A program made the position numbers and the translations under genes. From Roridomyces roridus (Eukaryota; Basidiomycota; Agaricomycetes; Agaricales; Mycenaceae): a stretch of 64,000 nt of DNA. Of this stretch, positions 24,211 to 33,507 are shown piece by piece. The notes under the pieces were generated by a model, which searched no databases, was not told where the DNA came from, and was given only the letters and a program-made list of their open reading frames with translations. Location of the stretch: NCBI GenBank assembly GCA_029378245.1, contig JARKIF010000077.1, positions 90,947 to 154,946 on the forward strand. Reading direction: 5' to 3'. How positions within the stretch are numbered: position 1 is the stretch's first letter; every line of letters begins with the position of its first letter.

Positions 24211-26400
24211 TCAAGAGAGAGCATCAGGTGCATGGAAAGATTTTCCGGGGACGTGAATCAAGTTGAAATCAAACAACAGGATGCCTTGAATCCAGCGATT
24301 GATAGCTGCATTGGGCTGCAGATCGGGTGCGTTCAACATGCCTTTGATATACTTGGCGTCAACCTCGATATTCAACTGTTTGATTCCGAACAGGAATAAT
24401 CGCCAATGCTGGAGTGCGCGATAAAGGCCGTAGAGCTCGAGTTTGGGCTGCGAATATCGAGACTCTCGTTCGTTGAATGGCAGAGAACCGTAGCGAGCGG
24501 GTCTGCGACGTCCATCGGTGTCTTCCTGTGCCAGGATGAAGCCTGTACCACGGAAACTTGAATCGACCGAGAAGTAGACAGCGCGATCCGAGGAATAGTT
24601 GATATTGACTAATGCTGGTGCCGTCGTTACATATTCCTTCAATTTGGCAAAGGCCTCGGCTTGTTCTGTACTCCAAATGAACTCTGCGTCTCGATGGAAG
24701 AGCTGGGCGAGTGGACGGGCAAGTGCAGAATAATTCGGAATCCAAATTCGTACACCTCCGCAAAGACCGAGGAATCGACGAACAGACTTGGCGTCTGTGA
24801 GCGGCGGCCAATTCAAAATCTTGTTGACACGATTGGGATCAGGCAAGCGTCCGTCCGCGTTGCATATCTGACCGAGAATCAACACCTCAGCGCGTGCGAT
24901 CTGGGTTTTCTTGGCTGAGAACGTGGCGCCGGCTCTTTTGACTCGATGCATCACTCGGTGCACATCAACTGCATGCTCCCAGACAAATTGTCGGATGCCG
25001 GGGTTCTCGGGCAGCTTGGTGGGTTCGCCATGCTCGTCAGGATACTGTGTCGAGGGACCTTTGATTGGCAGATCGTCGATGAACACATTGGCAACATGCG
25101 GGATTTCGTGTTGTAGAATGAATACCATGCACTGTTGGAACTCGGTAGGTGAATTGGTGAAGCCCTGAGGCAAGCAGGTGAGACGGAGAAGACCGAGTGG
25201 CGTCATGAACGCAGTGATGTCCCGAGCGACAGGGTCCACAGTACGTGCGTCGAAACCCGAAAATAAATCGAAGACGGTGAATATCTGGCATCCAGCGTAT
25301 GGTTGAACAAATTCGTCCAGAATCGGCGGGACTCCGGCGTCTCGAACAGTGACTTTATTGAGAGGCTGGAGATCGTGGACAATGCGCAATGCTCCACTCT
25401 TCTTCAAAACACAAAACCAGCGTGATCGGTAGGCGCTCTGGGAGTGCTCATACACGCCGTGGGCTATCTTGAGCTTCAATAGCTCAACGACCTTGTCGAG
25501 AATCCCAGGAGGGATAGGGATATTCTTGAACGCCCATGGTATGTGCTCGATGACAGGATAGACGTAGTCGGAGAAATAGTCGCTGCGGAAGGTGCCTCTG
25601 TCCGTCTCAACAAATGCGAGAGCATCTTGGTTGAGAAGCATGATGTGCTCGAACAATTTCACTTCCTTGTCTGTGAGATTCCCGTCGTGGTTGATTTCAA
25701 GACTATCCATTCGTTCTCGAGTCAGCTTTTCGGTGGGAACGAACTCCGGAGGTTGTCGAGTGAGTGGTGGTAGGGATATGAGAGGGTCCTCGGGGAATTG
25801 TCGTCGAGTCCGCGCATATTCGGGGTACGGTTGTGCAAGTGGTTTCACTTTTTGCGCAACTCTTTTGTACGCTGTCAGGACTTCTGCGATTCCGTACTCG
25901 TCGCACGTCATTGGAAGCAAAATATCGCCCTCCTCGACATCATCGAGGGTTATATATATCGGCTCCATGCCGTCGAGGTGGGGTTTGATCGCAAATCCCG
26001 TCGTGGGTTCATATTCCGTGTCAATGACGTAACACGGATCAACGGATTCGGTATCACTTCGCGGCACGGAAGAATCACGGCGGCGTGATCGATTTGATTG
26101 ATCGCCTGATGGCTCGGTGATGATTCGCGTGAAATGCACGTAGTGTCTGCCAGGGACAAAGTAACGTTGCGTGGTCGAAGGGAATTTCTCGGGGATGGAA
26201 TTCTGGTATAAAACCAGAATGTCGGCTGGGGAGTGATACGTGAAGGAGCACAGGACTCCAACAAACACGAATGGTGCTAGTTTAGGGCAGTAGCAGGCGA
26301 AGAGCTCGAACAGAGTGAGCAGATAGTGCGCTGGAATGAGCAGGAGGGATATGAAGAGTCCGATGGATAGGGTGCGGAGAGGATAATGGTGTTGAGCCAT
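24211..26400 (-). CDS. Retrotransposon Pol, reverse transcriptase and RNase H
   Basis: I start at ATG 26400 (MAQHHYPLRTLS); the frame is open upstream to about 26580 without ATG. The first 60 residues are strongly hydrophobic (LSIGLFISLLLIPAHYLLTL and PFVFVGVLCSF), which is unusual for a Pol N-terminus. Reverse transcriptase follows, with RIVHDLQPLNKVT, FTVFDLFSGFDAR, LPQGFTNSPTEFQ and the active site VFIDD, where Phe replaces the usual Tyr. RNase H shows FSVDSSFRGTGFILAQE, KLELYGLYRAL and IEVDAKYIKGML, ending VPGKSFHAPDALS. The stop TGA follows at the place where related proteins usually have Arg (DALSR), consistent with CGA changed to TGA. The integrase frame continues directly after it. 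Confidence 0.9.
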   Translation of the reverse strand: MAQHHYPLRTLSIGLFISLLLIPAHYLLTLFELFACYCPKLAPFVFVGVLCSFTYHSPADILVLYQNSIPEKFPSTTQRYFVPGRHYVHFTRIITEPSGDQSNRSRRRDSSVPRSDTESVDPCYVIDTEYEPTTGFAIKPHLDGMEPIYITLDDVEEGDILLPMTCDEYGIAEVLTAYKRVAQKVKPLAQPYPEYARTRRQFPEDPLISLPPLTRQPPEFVPTEKLTRERMDSLEINHDGNLTDKEVKLFEHIMLLNQDALAFVETDRGTFRSDYFSDYVYPVIEHIPWAFKNIPIPPGILDKVVELLKLKIAHGVYEHSQSAYRSRWFCVLKKSGALRIVHDLQPLNKVTVRDAGVPPILDEFVQPYAGCQIFTVFDLFSGFDARTVDPVARDITAFMTPLGLLRLTCLPQGFTNSPTEFQQCMVFILQHEIPHVANVFIDDLPIKGPSTQYPDEHGEPTKLPENPGIRQFVWEHAVDVHRVMHRVKRAGATFSAKKTQIARAEVLILGQICNADGRLPDPNRVNKILNWPPLTDAKSVRRFLGLCGGVRIWIPNYSALARPLAQLFHRDAEFIWSTEQAEAFAKLKEYVTTAPALVNINYSSDRAVYFSVDSSFRGTGFILAQEDTDGRRRPARYGSLPFNERESRYSQPKLELYGLYRALQHWRLFLFGIKQLNIEVDAKYIKGMLNAPDLQPNAAINRWIQGILLFDFNLIHVPGKSFHAPDALS

Positions 26401-26656
26401 AGCAAAATTTAAGGTCGCTTGCCACGACCAAGATAAGAACACATAGAAATCAGATTCGTTATTTCGGTAATCGTAAGCGTCCGCGGGGCACGGGATAAAT
26501 TTATACGAGCGGGGAAAGTGGAGTGTAAATGAAACGGGGAATACGACAAATCTAATCAGCACGTAGGTAACGGTGAACAACAGCGCGTAGGTAACGGCGA
26601 GAGAGTCGATACGAGGGGAGGGTTGGATGAATCAAAAGAAAGCGGCGCACATAAAT

Positions 26657-29600
26657 CTACTCCTCACCACCGTACTCGTCAAACCCATTGCTGTTAGGGT
26701 TAACATCGGCAAACGGATCGTTCGACACCTCCGAACTGGCACGGCCACTCGACTCCTCCGAGTCAGCATGACTCTCGGAATGACCGTCGGGCTCGAACTG
26801 GTCCGCAAAGATCGGAACCTCCTTGACCGTGGCAAGGAATCTGGAGGTGAGCATGTCGGACATGATGGTGTTGGCGTCGTGCTCAAACCGGTAGCTGCGG
26901 AGTCGATCAATGGTCGTGGCCAAGGTGTGATGGTCGTTGAGATCGGATTGACGAAGAGCTTGCGCAGCGCGGCCTAAGAACTTGTCCTCGAAGACGTGAA
27001 TGAGGGGATGGAAACGGTTGATGTCGTCAGGACCCTTGATGTCTACCGGAGGAGAAGGGCGACGGAATTCTTGCATACATGCGAAGAAGGACGAGAAGCG
27101 AGGAGAGTTCCTGAAATGGAAGATACGTTCAATCTTGTCATGCATGTAGTCAGCGAGACACGGCGGAAAAACAATCAGTTCCTGGCGCAAGGTAAATTCA
27201 ACCTGCACCAGGAAATCCACGAATAACTGGCGAAAACCTGCGCACTGAATGGCAAAGGCGTCGTTGGTGACCCACTTGTAGTGCTCGGAGACGGGCACCG
27301 TCATGAATCTCCATGGTGTAAACTCGCCGGGGATGCGACTCGTCATGATTTTGGCAACGCAAGGATCGTGCAATTGGCGGCTCATGACCTCCAGCACAAG
27401 CAGTCGAAAGGGAACGAAATCGCTGGGAACCCCGCCAGGCGTGGCAAGTGCGGTGATGTGGGATGGAAGACGAGTCCAGTGGCGATGGACCATGATGGGG
27501 ATGAGACCAGGAGGACTGGTATCGCACTGAAAGCCCAGGTTGTGCTCCCGGCCCAGATCCATGTACTTGATCTCCTCGATAGTAACGGCAGCGTTGTACT
27601 TGTCGTTGAGCTCGCGTTCGTAGTGGGAGTGCGTGCGGTCATCTGCACAACGAGCACATTCGCGGAGAAGATCACGGGGATCCTCACCAACACGATCAAC
27701 GGAGTAGGTCTCCGACCACTCATGCATCAAGCGAGCGAGCTGTATCGCAGCGTGGACATAAGTCGCATCGATCCGGATGGGATGTGCCCAGATAACGGAA
27801 CGGCCATCATCATCAACCACGGGCTCGGGGGCGGGACGACGAGGGAAAGGTCCAGAACGCCGTGCCATGCGCGAATTGTTGAGGTTCGTGCGAGCGGCGA
27901 AGATCATCGGCTTACGTGCCGTGCGAAGACGGGGATCGGTAACAGCAGACGGAGCGGGGATCTCCTCAACGGAGGGGGTGCGACGAAGGGAGACGGAGGA
28001 CTGCACGGCCAAGACAGCGGGAGGTTCGTTGGTACCGGCAGCAGCAGTGTACTGCGAGTTAAGCGAAGCGCCGCGGTGATTAACAGGTTCGTGGGGGAGC
28101 GGAATCGACTGGGTGACAGGGGAAAGGACGTGTGCCGGAAATTCGGAGCGTGGGATACCAACAGATGCATACATATTGCGCAGGCCAGCCCTACGTGCCC
28201 GAGCCTCGATGGCGGGGTCGATCTGGGCCGTCGGAGGGTTGCAACCGGTGTCCAAGTCAATCTCGCCGCCAGGAGGCAAGATAATTTGAGTACGAGCAGC
28301 AGTGACAGTCGATGGGGGATTGGCAGGGACGTGTGGGTCCGCGGGCATGAAGACGGCAGTTGACGACATGATCTCTAAAATTAACTGTGAAACCGGAATG
28401 AGGCTGGGAAGACGGTTGTCGTACAAGTGCTCAAGTGGAGGTAGGGCACAAGTAATGAACTCGATGGGTAGCGCGTGGATGAGGGAGAGCAAAAACTCGA
28501 GGAATTCAGTAGCGGGAATGCAATTGAAAATCGCAGTGGAGAGAAGGTTGGGGCGTTGCGTGCAGACGAGTTTTATGAGCCGTAGTTCGTGCTGGATCAG
28601 TTTATTCCCCGGCATCAGAACTTGTGCTTGCCGAAAGAAGCCCGGCAAATTTGTCCCCATACGGCGTAGATCCAAATCGTTCACCGTCGGGACCGGTGAC
28701 AGCCGCAAATGAAATTCTGATGCGCCTCGGGCGCCGCTGGGTCCAACATCTGATACACGCCTATGCTCGTTGAGCAACTTGACGATTCGGAGGAGGAATG
28801 CATCCGCCGTCATGCGGTCTTTCTCCGCAATCCAAATCAACTCTGGGTGCATTTTCAAAAAGCCTTGGATGAATTTCATCAAACCGGCCGGAACAAGCGC
28901 CTCGTTGCGTAGAACATTGAAATACATCCGCGGGTTTGACGCGAGAAGATGATGAGCCATGATTGGCGTTGCGTCACCGAGCATACTGATTCCAATCTCG
29001 AGAAGCTCGGATCTTTCGAGATTATCGAAACCCGAGTAGAATGTGTGCACAGATATGCCGTCTTTGTGAGGGTTGAATACAGCGTTGATCAAGGCATCGG
29101 ATGAAAGCAGCTTTTTGGCCTCTTGATTGAATTGATCGAGGTCGTCCCACGATTGAACACGTTCGAACAGACCATCGTACATCGCGAGATAACACGTGGG
29201 ACACACGACAGCTGCGATTTGATTATCGCCGGGCACGGGATTGAATGCCGACCGCGTAGATTTGGGGTTCGGGATAATCCGAGTCATGTACGATCCGGGC
29301 AGTGCCATTGGTGGACTGTCTTCAAGTTCCTCATCCACCAGAATTTCATATCGGCTGATTCGAGTTTCAGGGTCGCGGAAAACGAGGTAGGTACCATCGA
29401 GACGCTCGTCAATGGACACGAAGTTGCCACGCTGCCAAGGACGGCCGAGCAAAATATCGAACGGCGGGTTTTCTCCAACCCAGAAATTTCCATTCGTCAG
29501 GATTGTGCCTCCAACAGTGATATGCACGTCTCGTAGGTAGCCTCGGAGCTCTTTGGCACCACCGTTTGCATCTCCCATGGTAATATGGCGAGTAATGTCC

Positions 29601-29731
29601 ATCGAAGTCTGCGACATGTGTTTGCGCCAAGCCGCCCGGGAAACTATGTTGAGCATAGACCCCGTGTCTACGATAGCTACAACCGTTCTGCCTTGAATCG
29701 AAATCTCGATGCGGATAAGCTTCTGACGGTC
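26657..29731 (-). CDS. Retrotransposon aspartic protease plus a large unrecognised region
   Basis: The protease carries the catalytic triad VAIVDTGSMLNIVS near 29655-29675, a strand-rich stretch and ILLGRPW near 29450, a normal retropepsin layout. About 850 residues of unknown identity follow, down to the stop at 26657. They include CPTC and CARC pairs, helix-rich segments (SELLEIGISMLGDATPI and CAGFRQLFVDFLVQVEF), a Pro/Arg-rich linker and an acidic Ser-rich end. I recognise no RT, chromodomain or envelope-like feature in it. In front, at 29732-29787, a 17-bp triplication shifts the frame relative to Gag. The next Pol frame starts downstream in a different frame. Confidence 0.75.
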   Translation of the reverse strand, partial: DRQKLIRIEISIQGRTVVAIVDTGSMLNIVSRAAWRKHMSQTSMDITRHITMGDANGGAKELRGYLRDVHITVGGTILTNGNFWVGENPPFDILLGRPWQRGNFVSIDERLDGTYLVFRDPETRISRYEILVDEELEDSPPMALPGSYMTRIIPNPKSTRSAFNPVPGDNQIAAVVCPTCYLAMYDGLFERVQSWDDLDQFNQEAKKLLSSDALINAVFNPHKDGISVHTFYSGFDNLERSELLEIGISMLGDATPIMAHHLLASNPRMYFNVLRNEALVPAGLMKFIQGFLKMHPELIWIAEKDRMTADAFLLRIVKLLNEHRRVSDVGPSGARGASEFHLRLSPVPTVNDLDLRRMGTNLPGFFRQAQVLMPGNKLIQHELRLIKLVCTQRPNLLSTAIFNCIPATEFLEFLLSLIHALPIEFITCALPPLEHLYDNRLPSLIPVSQLILEIMSSTAVFMPADPHVPANPPSTVTAARTQIILPPGGEIDLDTGCNPPTAQIDPAIEARARRAGLRNMYASVGIPRSEFPAHVLSPVTQSIPLPHEPVNHRGASLNSQYTAAAGTNEPPAVLAVQSSVSLRRTPSVEEIPAPSAVTDPRLRTARKPMIFAARTNLNNSRMARRSGPFPRRPAPEPVVDDDGRSVIWAHPIRIDATYVHAAIQLARLMHEWSETYSVDRVGEDPRDLLRECARCADDRTHSHYERELNDKYNAAVTIEEIKYMDLGREHNLGFQCDTSPPGLIPIMVHRHWTRLPSHITALATPGGVPSDFVPFRLLVLEVMSRQLHDPCVAKIMTSRIPGEFTPWRFMTVPVSEHYKWVTNDAFAIQCAGFRQLFVDFLVQVEFTLRQELIVFPPCLADYMHDKIERIFHFRNSPRFSSFFACMQEFRRPSPPVDIKGPDDINRFHPLIHVFEDKFLGRAAQALRQSDLNDHHTLATTIDRLRSYRFEHDANTIMSDMLTSRFLATVKEVPIFADQFEPDGHSESHADSEESSGRASSEVSNDPFADVNPNSNGFDEYGGEE

Positions 29732-31766
29732 TTGCGTGATGAACGAGGTTGCGTGATGAACGAGGTTGCGTGATGAACGAGGTTGCGACGATAGCGGGAG
29801 TTGAAGACGAGCTCGAGGTAGGTGTGTCTGCGAAATGAACATTGCGTGCTTGATTTTTCAAACGTAGTGCCTCGATAAGAGCGGCAGAGACGCTAGGGGC
29901 GACTGCGAGCAATTGTCCTGCAGACACAGACAGGGGCGCGTCCAGAATGGAGTTGAGAATATGCTGTGGATCAACGTGCGATGAAACAGCTGATTGTCTC
30001 GGACCTGGCCGCTTGGAGATTTTTGGGGTCTGCGGTTGCGTATTGGTCGTTTTAAGAACCGGCTCGGCAACGTCTTCCATGATGGAATCCTCGTTGGAAA
30101 AATCGATTCGATCCTCCACCACGTCCACAGGCGTCTGGACCGCCGTTGAATCCTCAACGGGCTCAGCCTTGACTTTGCCTTTCGAACCCGAAGGCAAGAG
30201 ACCTTCCAACGGAGCACCAGTATTCTTGACTTGCGAACGAGTATTGGGGTGCCTGGTGTTTGGATAGGGGGCCGGACGTTCGGGACGGTCCGATGACCGT
30301 GTGACTGCAAATATTTTTGCCAGCTCGCCGTCGGTGGTATTCGCCTGAACATAAACTGGTATGATGTCAGGGTCTTCAATCGCTTCGGCAGCATTGCACA
30401 TGCTAATGGGAATTTCCGGGGAGAAAACCAAGTTATTGACAGCAGGCGGCGCCGGCGGAGCAGCAGGTATCTGGCGTTGACGTATATAAGCGTCGTACAG
30501 CGTCTCGTTCTGCTGATTGAAACGACGCAGTAACCTGCCGTCGGGCCATTCCACTCCTCCTCTTTCACCGTGTCTCAGTTCACCTCGCGAAATGATTTCT
30601 CCCAGCTTGGCACACTCGTAAACCCCGTGTCCACGAACACCGCATCCAAAGCAGGTACGCTCTTCGGGACGAAGCTGGGGGCGGACGGCGTTCACATTTG
30701 CGTTGGGGTTTGCACCGAAATGGTCTGCCTGCGGAGCGGCGTACTGGTTACCACGGAAGTGATTCTGAGGAAGAGGTGGCTGCGGTCTAGCGATAACGAT
30801 GGGTGCGCAAATACAATTCACGGCGTGCGGGTCAAGCGTGGTAGCTTGGTAGTACAAGTAATTGTACTCGGGGTCGTTGAGGGTCATACGACTCATTTTC
30901 TTGATGAGGTCTCCGACTTGGTCGGTTGTAGTCGTCTTCGGCGTCTTGGGAGCTGCAGGTGTAGCGGGAGTATTCGTAGTAGGCACTGGTGCAGCAGGTG
31001 TGTCTCTTGTCCCACGCTTGCGCCGTTGCTTAGTCTTTTTCTTTTTAGACTTCTTGCGCGCCTCTGCATCCGAGTCAGAAGATTCCGACGACTCTGCATC
31101 GCTGTCCGAATCAGAATCATCGGAGGAAGAATCATCCGAGTCAAGGTCGGCGTCAAAACGACCGCGTTTGAGCTTGGTTTCGACAACCTTGATCACGTCC
31201 TCCCGTTTGAACGGAGTGGCCATATCAAGAGCGGGGTCCTGAGCAAGCAAGCGCTCCTCAACGCTGTGACGAAGGGCGGAATGCATTCCCTGCCAGAGGT
31301 AACGATTTGCCTCCGTGTCCGTGATGAGCTTCTTGTTCTCGAGCCAACCCGAGACACGAATGTATTGGCGATAATATTTGCGCCAGTCGCTCATGGACTT
31401 GATGGGACGCTTGCGCCACTTGTCGGTCAGCCTGACGAGGTCGCTGAACTTGTGGCGCTGGGCGTCTTTGTCGGCGTCGAAGATGGAGATCATATCGCTG
31501 ACGAGGAGGGCCCAATTCGGAGTGGAGTAGTTCTTTAATCCTTCGAGGATATGAACGACTTTGCGGGAACAGTACATTTCGAGCGACTCGATGCGCTCCA
31601 CGTTGTCGCTGACGTTGTTCTCGACAAACAACTTTTCGACATGGTTGAGAAAGCGGACAACGTCCTGGGCTTTCCCGGTGAATTTCTTGGGAGCACCACG
31701 AGCTTTCAACGCCGGCATGTCAATTTGACTGCGTGGGCGCGTAGCGGCGGGGAGATTGGTAGCCAT
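29409..31766 (-). CDS. Retrotransposon Gag (nucleocapsid)
   Basis: Structural protein that packages the element RNA. It starts MATNLPAATRPRSQ at 31766. The capsid-like part contains KFTGKAQDVVRFLNHVEKLF and YLWQGMHSALRHSVEERLL. An acidic Ser/Asp-rich segment and a basic block (KKSKKKKTKQRRKR) precede the zinc knuckle CFGCGVRGHGVYEC (C-x2-C-x4-H-x4-C), near 30610-30655. The last 110 or so codons (29409 to about 29730) are in a frame that overlaps protease and look like nonsense. This results from the 17-bp repeat expansion, so the native Gag probably ran straight into protease. Confidence 0.88.
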   Translation of the reverse strand: MATNLPAATRPRSQIDMPALKARGAPKKFTGKAQDVVRFLNHVEKLFVENNVSDNVERIESLEMYCSRKVVHILEGLKNYSTPNWALLVSDMISIFDADKDAQRHKFSDLVRLTDKWRKRPIKSMSDWRKYYRQYIRVSGWLENKKLITDTEANRYLWQGMHSALRHSVEERLLAQDPALDMATPFKREDVIKVVETKLKRGRFDADLDSDDSSSDDSDSDSDAESSESSDSDAEARKKSKKKKTKQRRKRGTRDTPAAPVPTTNTPATPAAPKTPKTTTTDQVGDLIKKMSRMTLNDPEYNYLYYQATTLDPHAVNCICAPIVIARPQPPLPQNHFRGNQYAAPQADHFGANPNANVNAVRPQLRPEERTCFGCGVRGHGVYECAKLGEIISRGELRHGERGGVEWPDGRLLRRFNQQNETLYDAYIRQRQIPAAPPAPPAVNNLVFSPEIPISMCNAAEAIEDPDIIPVYVQANTTDGELAKIFAVTRSSDRPERPAPYPNTRHPNTRSQVKNTGAPLEGLLPSGSKGKVKAEPVEDSTAVQTPVDVVEDRIDFSNEDSIMEDVAEPVLKTTNTQPQTPKISKRPGPRQSAVSSHVDPQHILNSILDAPLSVSAGQLLAVAPSVSAALIEALRLKNQARNVHFADTPTSSSSSTPAIVATSFITQPRSSRNLVHHARPSEAYPHRDFDSRQNGCSYRRHGVYAQHSFPGGLAQTHVADFDGHYSPYYHGRCKRWCQRAPRLPTRRAYHCWRHNPDEWKFLGWRKPAVRYFARPSLAAWQLRVH
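29732..29787. repeat. 17-bp tandem repeat, three full copies
   Basis: The unit TTGCGTGATGAACGAGG occurs at 29732-29748, 29749-29765 and 29766-29782, plus five more bases. It lies exactly at the Gag-protease junction. Two extra units add 34 bp, which is one base more than a multiple of three. Confidence 0.95.
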
Positions 31767-31860
31767 GGTATTGCAGAAGGAAGGGGGTTCGGGAGTATAA
31801 GGCGGTGAGTTGCTGAAGATAGTGTGTGGTTCGAGACTGATTTGTTGATTCTAGAAAAAC

Positions 31861-31878
31861 CCCTCACGGTGGGCTCCA
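31861..31878 (-). promoter_or_regulatory. Primer-binding site of the retrotransposon
   Basis: On the minus strand TGGAGCCCACCGTGAGGG begins two bases inside the 5' LTR edge (31881). It starts with the TGG that pairs with a tRNA CCA end, as expected for minus-strand DNA priming. The implied tRNA end has U as discriminator base, which would suit tRNA-Cys, but I cannot verify this. Confidence 0.8.
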
Positions 31879-31880
31879 GT

Positions 31881-32849
31881 TGTCGATATGTATAACAAAT
31901 ACTCCGAAATATCGTCCTGGCTTGACTTTGGCCACAATACTCGGTGAGTGGGGATCTAGACCAAAAGAGTGCTTGCAACCGTCCAACTATCTGGAAAGCG
32001 AACTCGAATGGAGAAAGACAGATGTCTTTTGGGAGTGGCGGAATGTACGTGGTACGTGGGTTGTTTCGTGATACGCGAAATGAGGTACTGAAGTCCTGTA
32101 ATAACAGAACATCAATGGATACGACGAAGAATGTACTCTTCGTGAGTAGATTCGAGCGAGTAAGACGGGAGGGCAAATATGGCAGAAAGCAGAGTCGTAG
32201 GAGGTTATTCTCTCCTTGGACAGATGTTTGGAAGCACTAGGCAAATTCTCTTTGCGATAGAGAATGATGGGTAGAAATGCGACATTTCACTACTACATAC
32301 ATCTTGGCTTATATACGGCCAGAGACCCAAAATAGAGGAAACAAACAATGAAACAATGAAAATGCAACCAAGAGATTATCAGTGGATAAAACGAAGAGCC
32401 AGTGTAAATGGGGATGTTCCTGAATGCAGGGGTGACCGTGTAAAAATCCAAAAGAGCCCAGGAATTCGGTAGCGGTCGTGCGTCCAATAGAAAGTCGAAA
32501 CGCAGAGTCATCTGCCCATTTTGTCCGCATGGTGCCCGGAAATGTATTTCTTGCGGCGGCTCGGGGTTCTAATGAATGCAGGGTCACATGCTTCCATAGA
32601 GAAGTAAAAGGTTTAGGGTATAGGTCGGGCGGCCGAGCGAAACGATGTTTTCCAAAACCCGATCGGAAATTGCCGAACACTTTTCCATGGTTCGATCCCA
32701 GCCGTGTGCATGCGCGCGCAACTCATATTCCAGTAGAATGAAACATATGGAATCACTGGCACATTGGAGGGAATCGTGAATGGATTGTGGATGTGAGGGA
32801 ATGGCAGTTCCGAGGGTATTTTCATGTAAAACCATGAAATGGTGTCACA
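31881..32849 (-). repeat. 5' LTR of the retrotransposon (right)
   Basis: 969 bp, same length as the left LTR and identical apart from four substitutions that I found. It should contain the element promoter, read towards lower coordinates into Gag. Confidence 0.93.
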
Positions 32850-33278
32850 CTCGTCATGGGCATGCCAGCCTACCTTCCGAATGGAGGTCTCCTCAATTAT
32901 CTGCTCGCACCTGGCATTGTCTTGCTCATGCTCGACCTTTGGAATCACCAGATGAGCGAGACATCCCGGGAGCACCGTCGCTTGAATTTCACGCCCTGGC
33001 TGTTCGAGATCTTGATCCTAGTCCTCGAGCTGTGCTGCGCAGCCTTCGAGGCGTGTTCGGCATTCCTCGGTCTCTTCATCTTCAGGATTGAGGATAAGAC
33101 CGGCGAGGTGCAGGGAAGAAGCCAGGTCCAAAAGGGCGGCGAGGTGAAGGGAGGTAGCGAGGAACGAGCAGGTGCAAATAATCGCAAGTCTGGGAATGGT
33201 GAGTGTCCCAAGTCGACTGCCCTCGAGATGTCTACAGTTGCGGGAGTAGACGACGCTAAGGTGGCACCCCTTGTTTAG
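32850..33278 (+). pseudogene. Membrane-protein family, copy 3, 3' part
   Basis: Continues the frame of the 5' part after the CTCG duplication: a hydrophobic stretch (LLNYLLAPGIVLLMLDLW), REHRRLNFTPWLFEILIL (a variant of the family signature) and FEACSAFLGLFIF. It ends in a charged, Gly/Lys-rich tail with VQKGGEVKGG. A donor-like GTGAGT at about 33200 may mark a last intron; otherwise the frame ends at 33278. Confidence 0.65.
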
Positions 33279-33507
33279 TTTTTCTTCTGTGAAATAAATG
33301 CAGAGTCCGTCGAGTGAGATGCTAGCAGTTCGCGTGGAATGAAACTTGAATTGGCTCGTAATTTAGTATTGCCAGTGTCAGCCTTGAATGGGGCCGAACT
33401 GCGGGCACAAAATGAGGAGAATGCGAAAGAGAACGCGATCCGGCAATTGGTCATTCGCACTGAAGTCGTTGTCAATCCTTGGATCCAGTCCGCCGCTGAA
33501 GCTATCT

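Larger units (their letters stand above)
21505..32849 (-). mobile_element. Ty3-type LTR retrotransposon, 11,345 bp, coding on minus strand
   Basis: Complete element with two 969-bp LTRs, a primer-binding site, Gag, aspartic protease, reverse transcriptase, RNase H and integrase in Ty3 order. I see only four differences between the LTRs (about 0.4 %), so the insertion is young. It lies inside a membrane-protein gene, and a paralogue near 35101-35145 shows the uninterrupted site. Length is well above the usual 5-7 kb because a large unrecognised coding region follows protease. Two defects are visible: a frame break between Gag and protease, and one TGA in Pol. Confidence 0.95.

Noticed and set aside
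27281..28363. 360-codon open frame on the plus strand inside the retrotransposon
   Set aside because: Antisense shadow of the protease-region frame; composition follows the coding strand and no motif is present. The 322-codon frame at 30570-31538 is the same kind of shadow over Gag.
29732..29787. Short regular repeats as a CRISPR-like array
   Set aside because: The 17-bp units are directly adjacent without spacers, inside a eukaryotic retroelement coding region.
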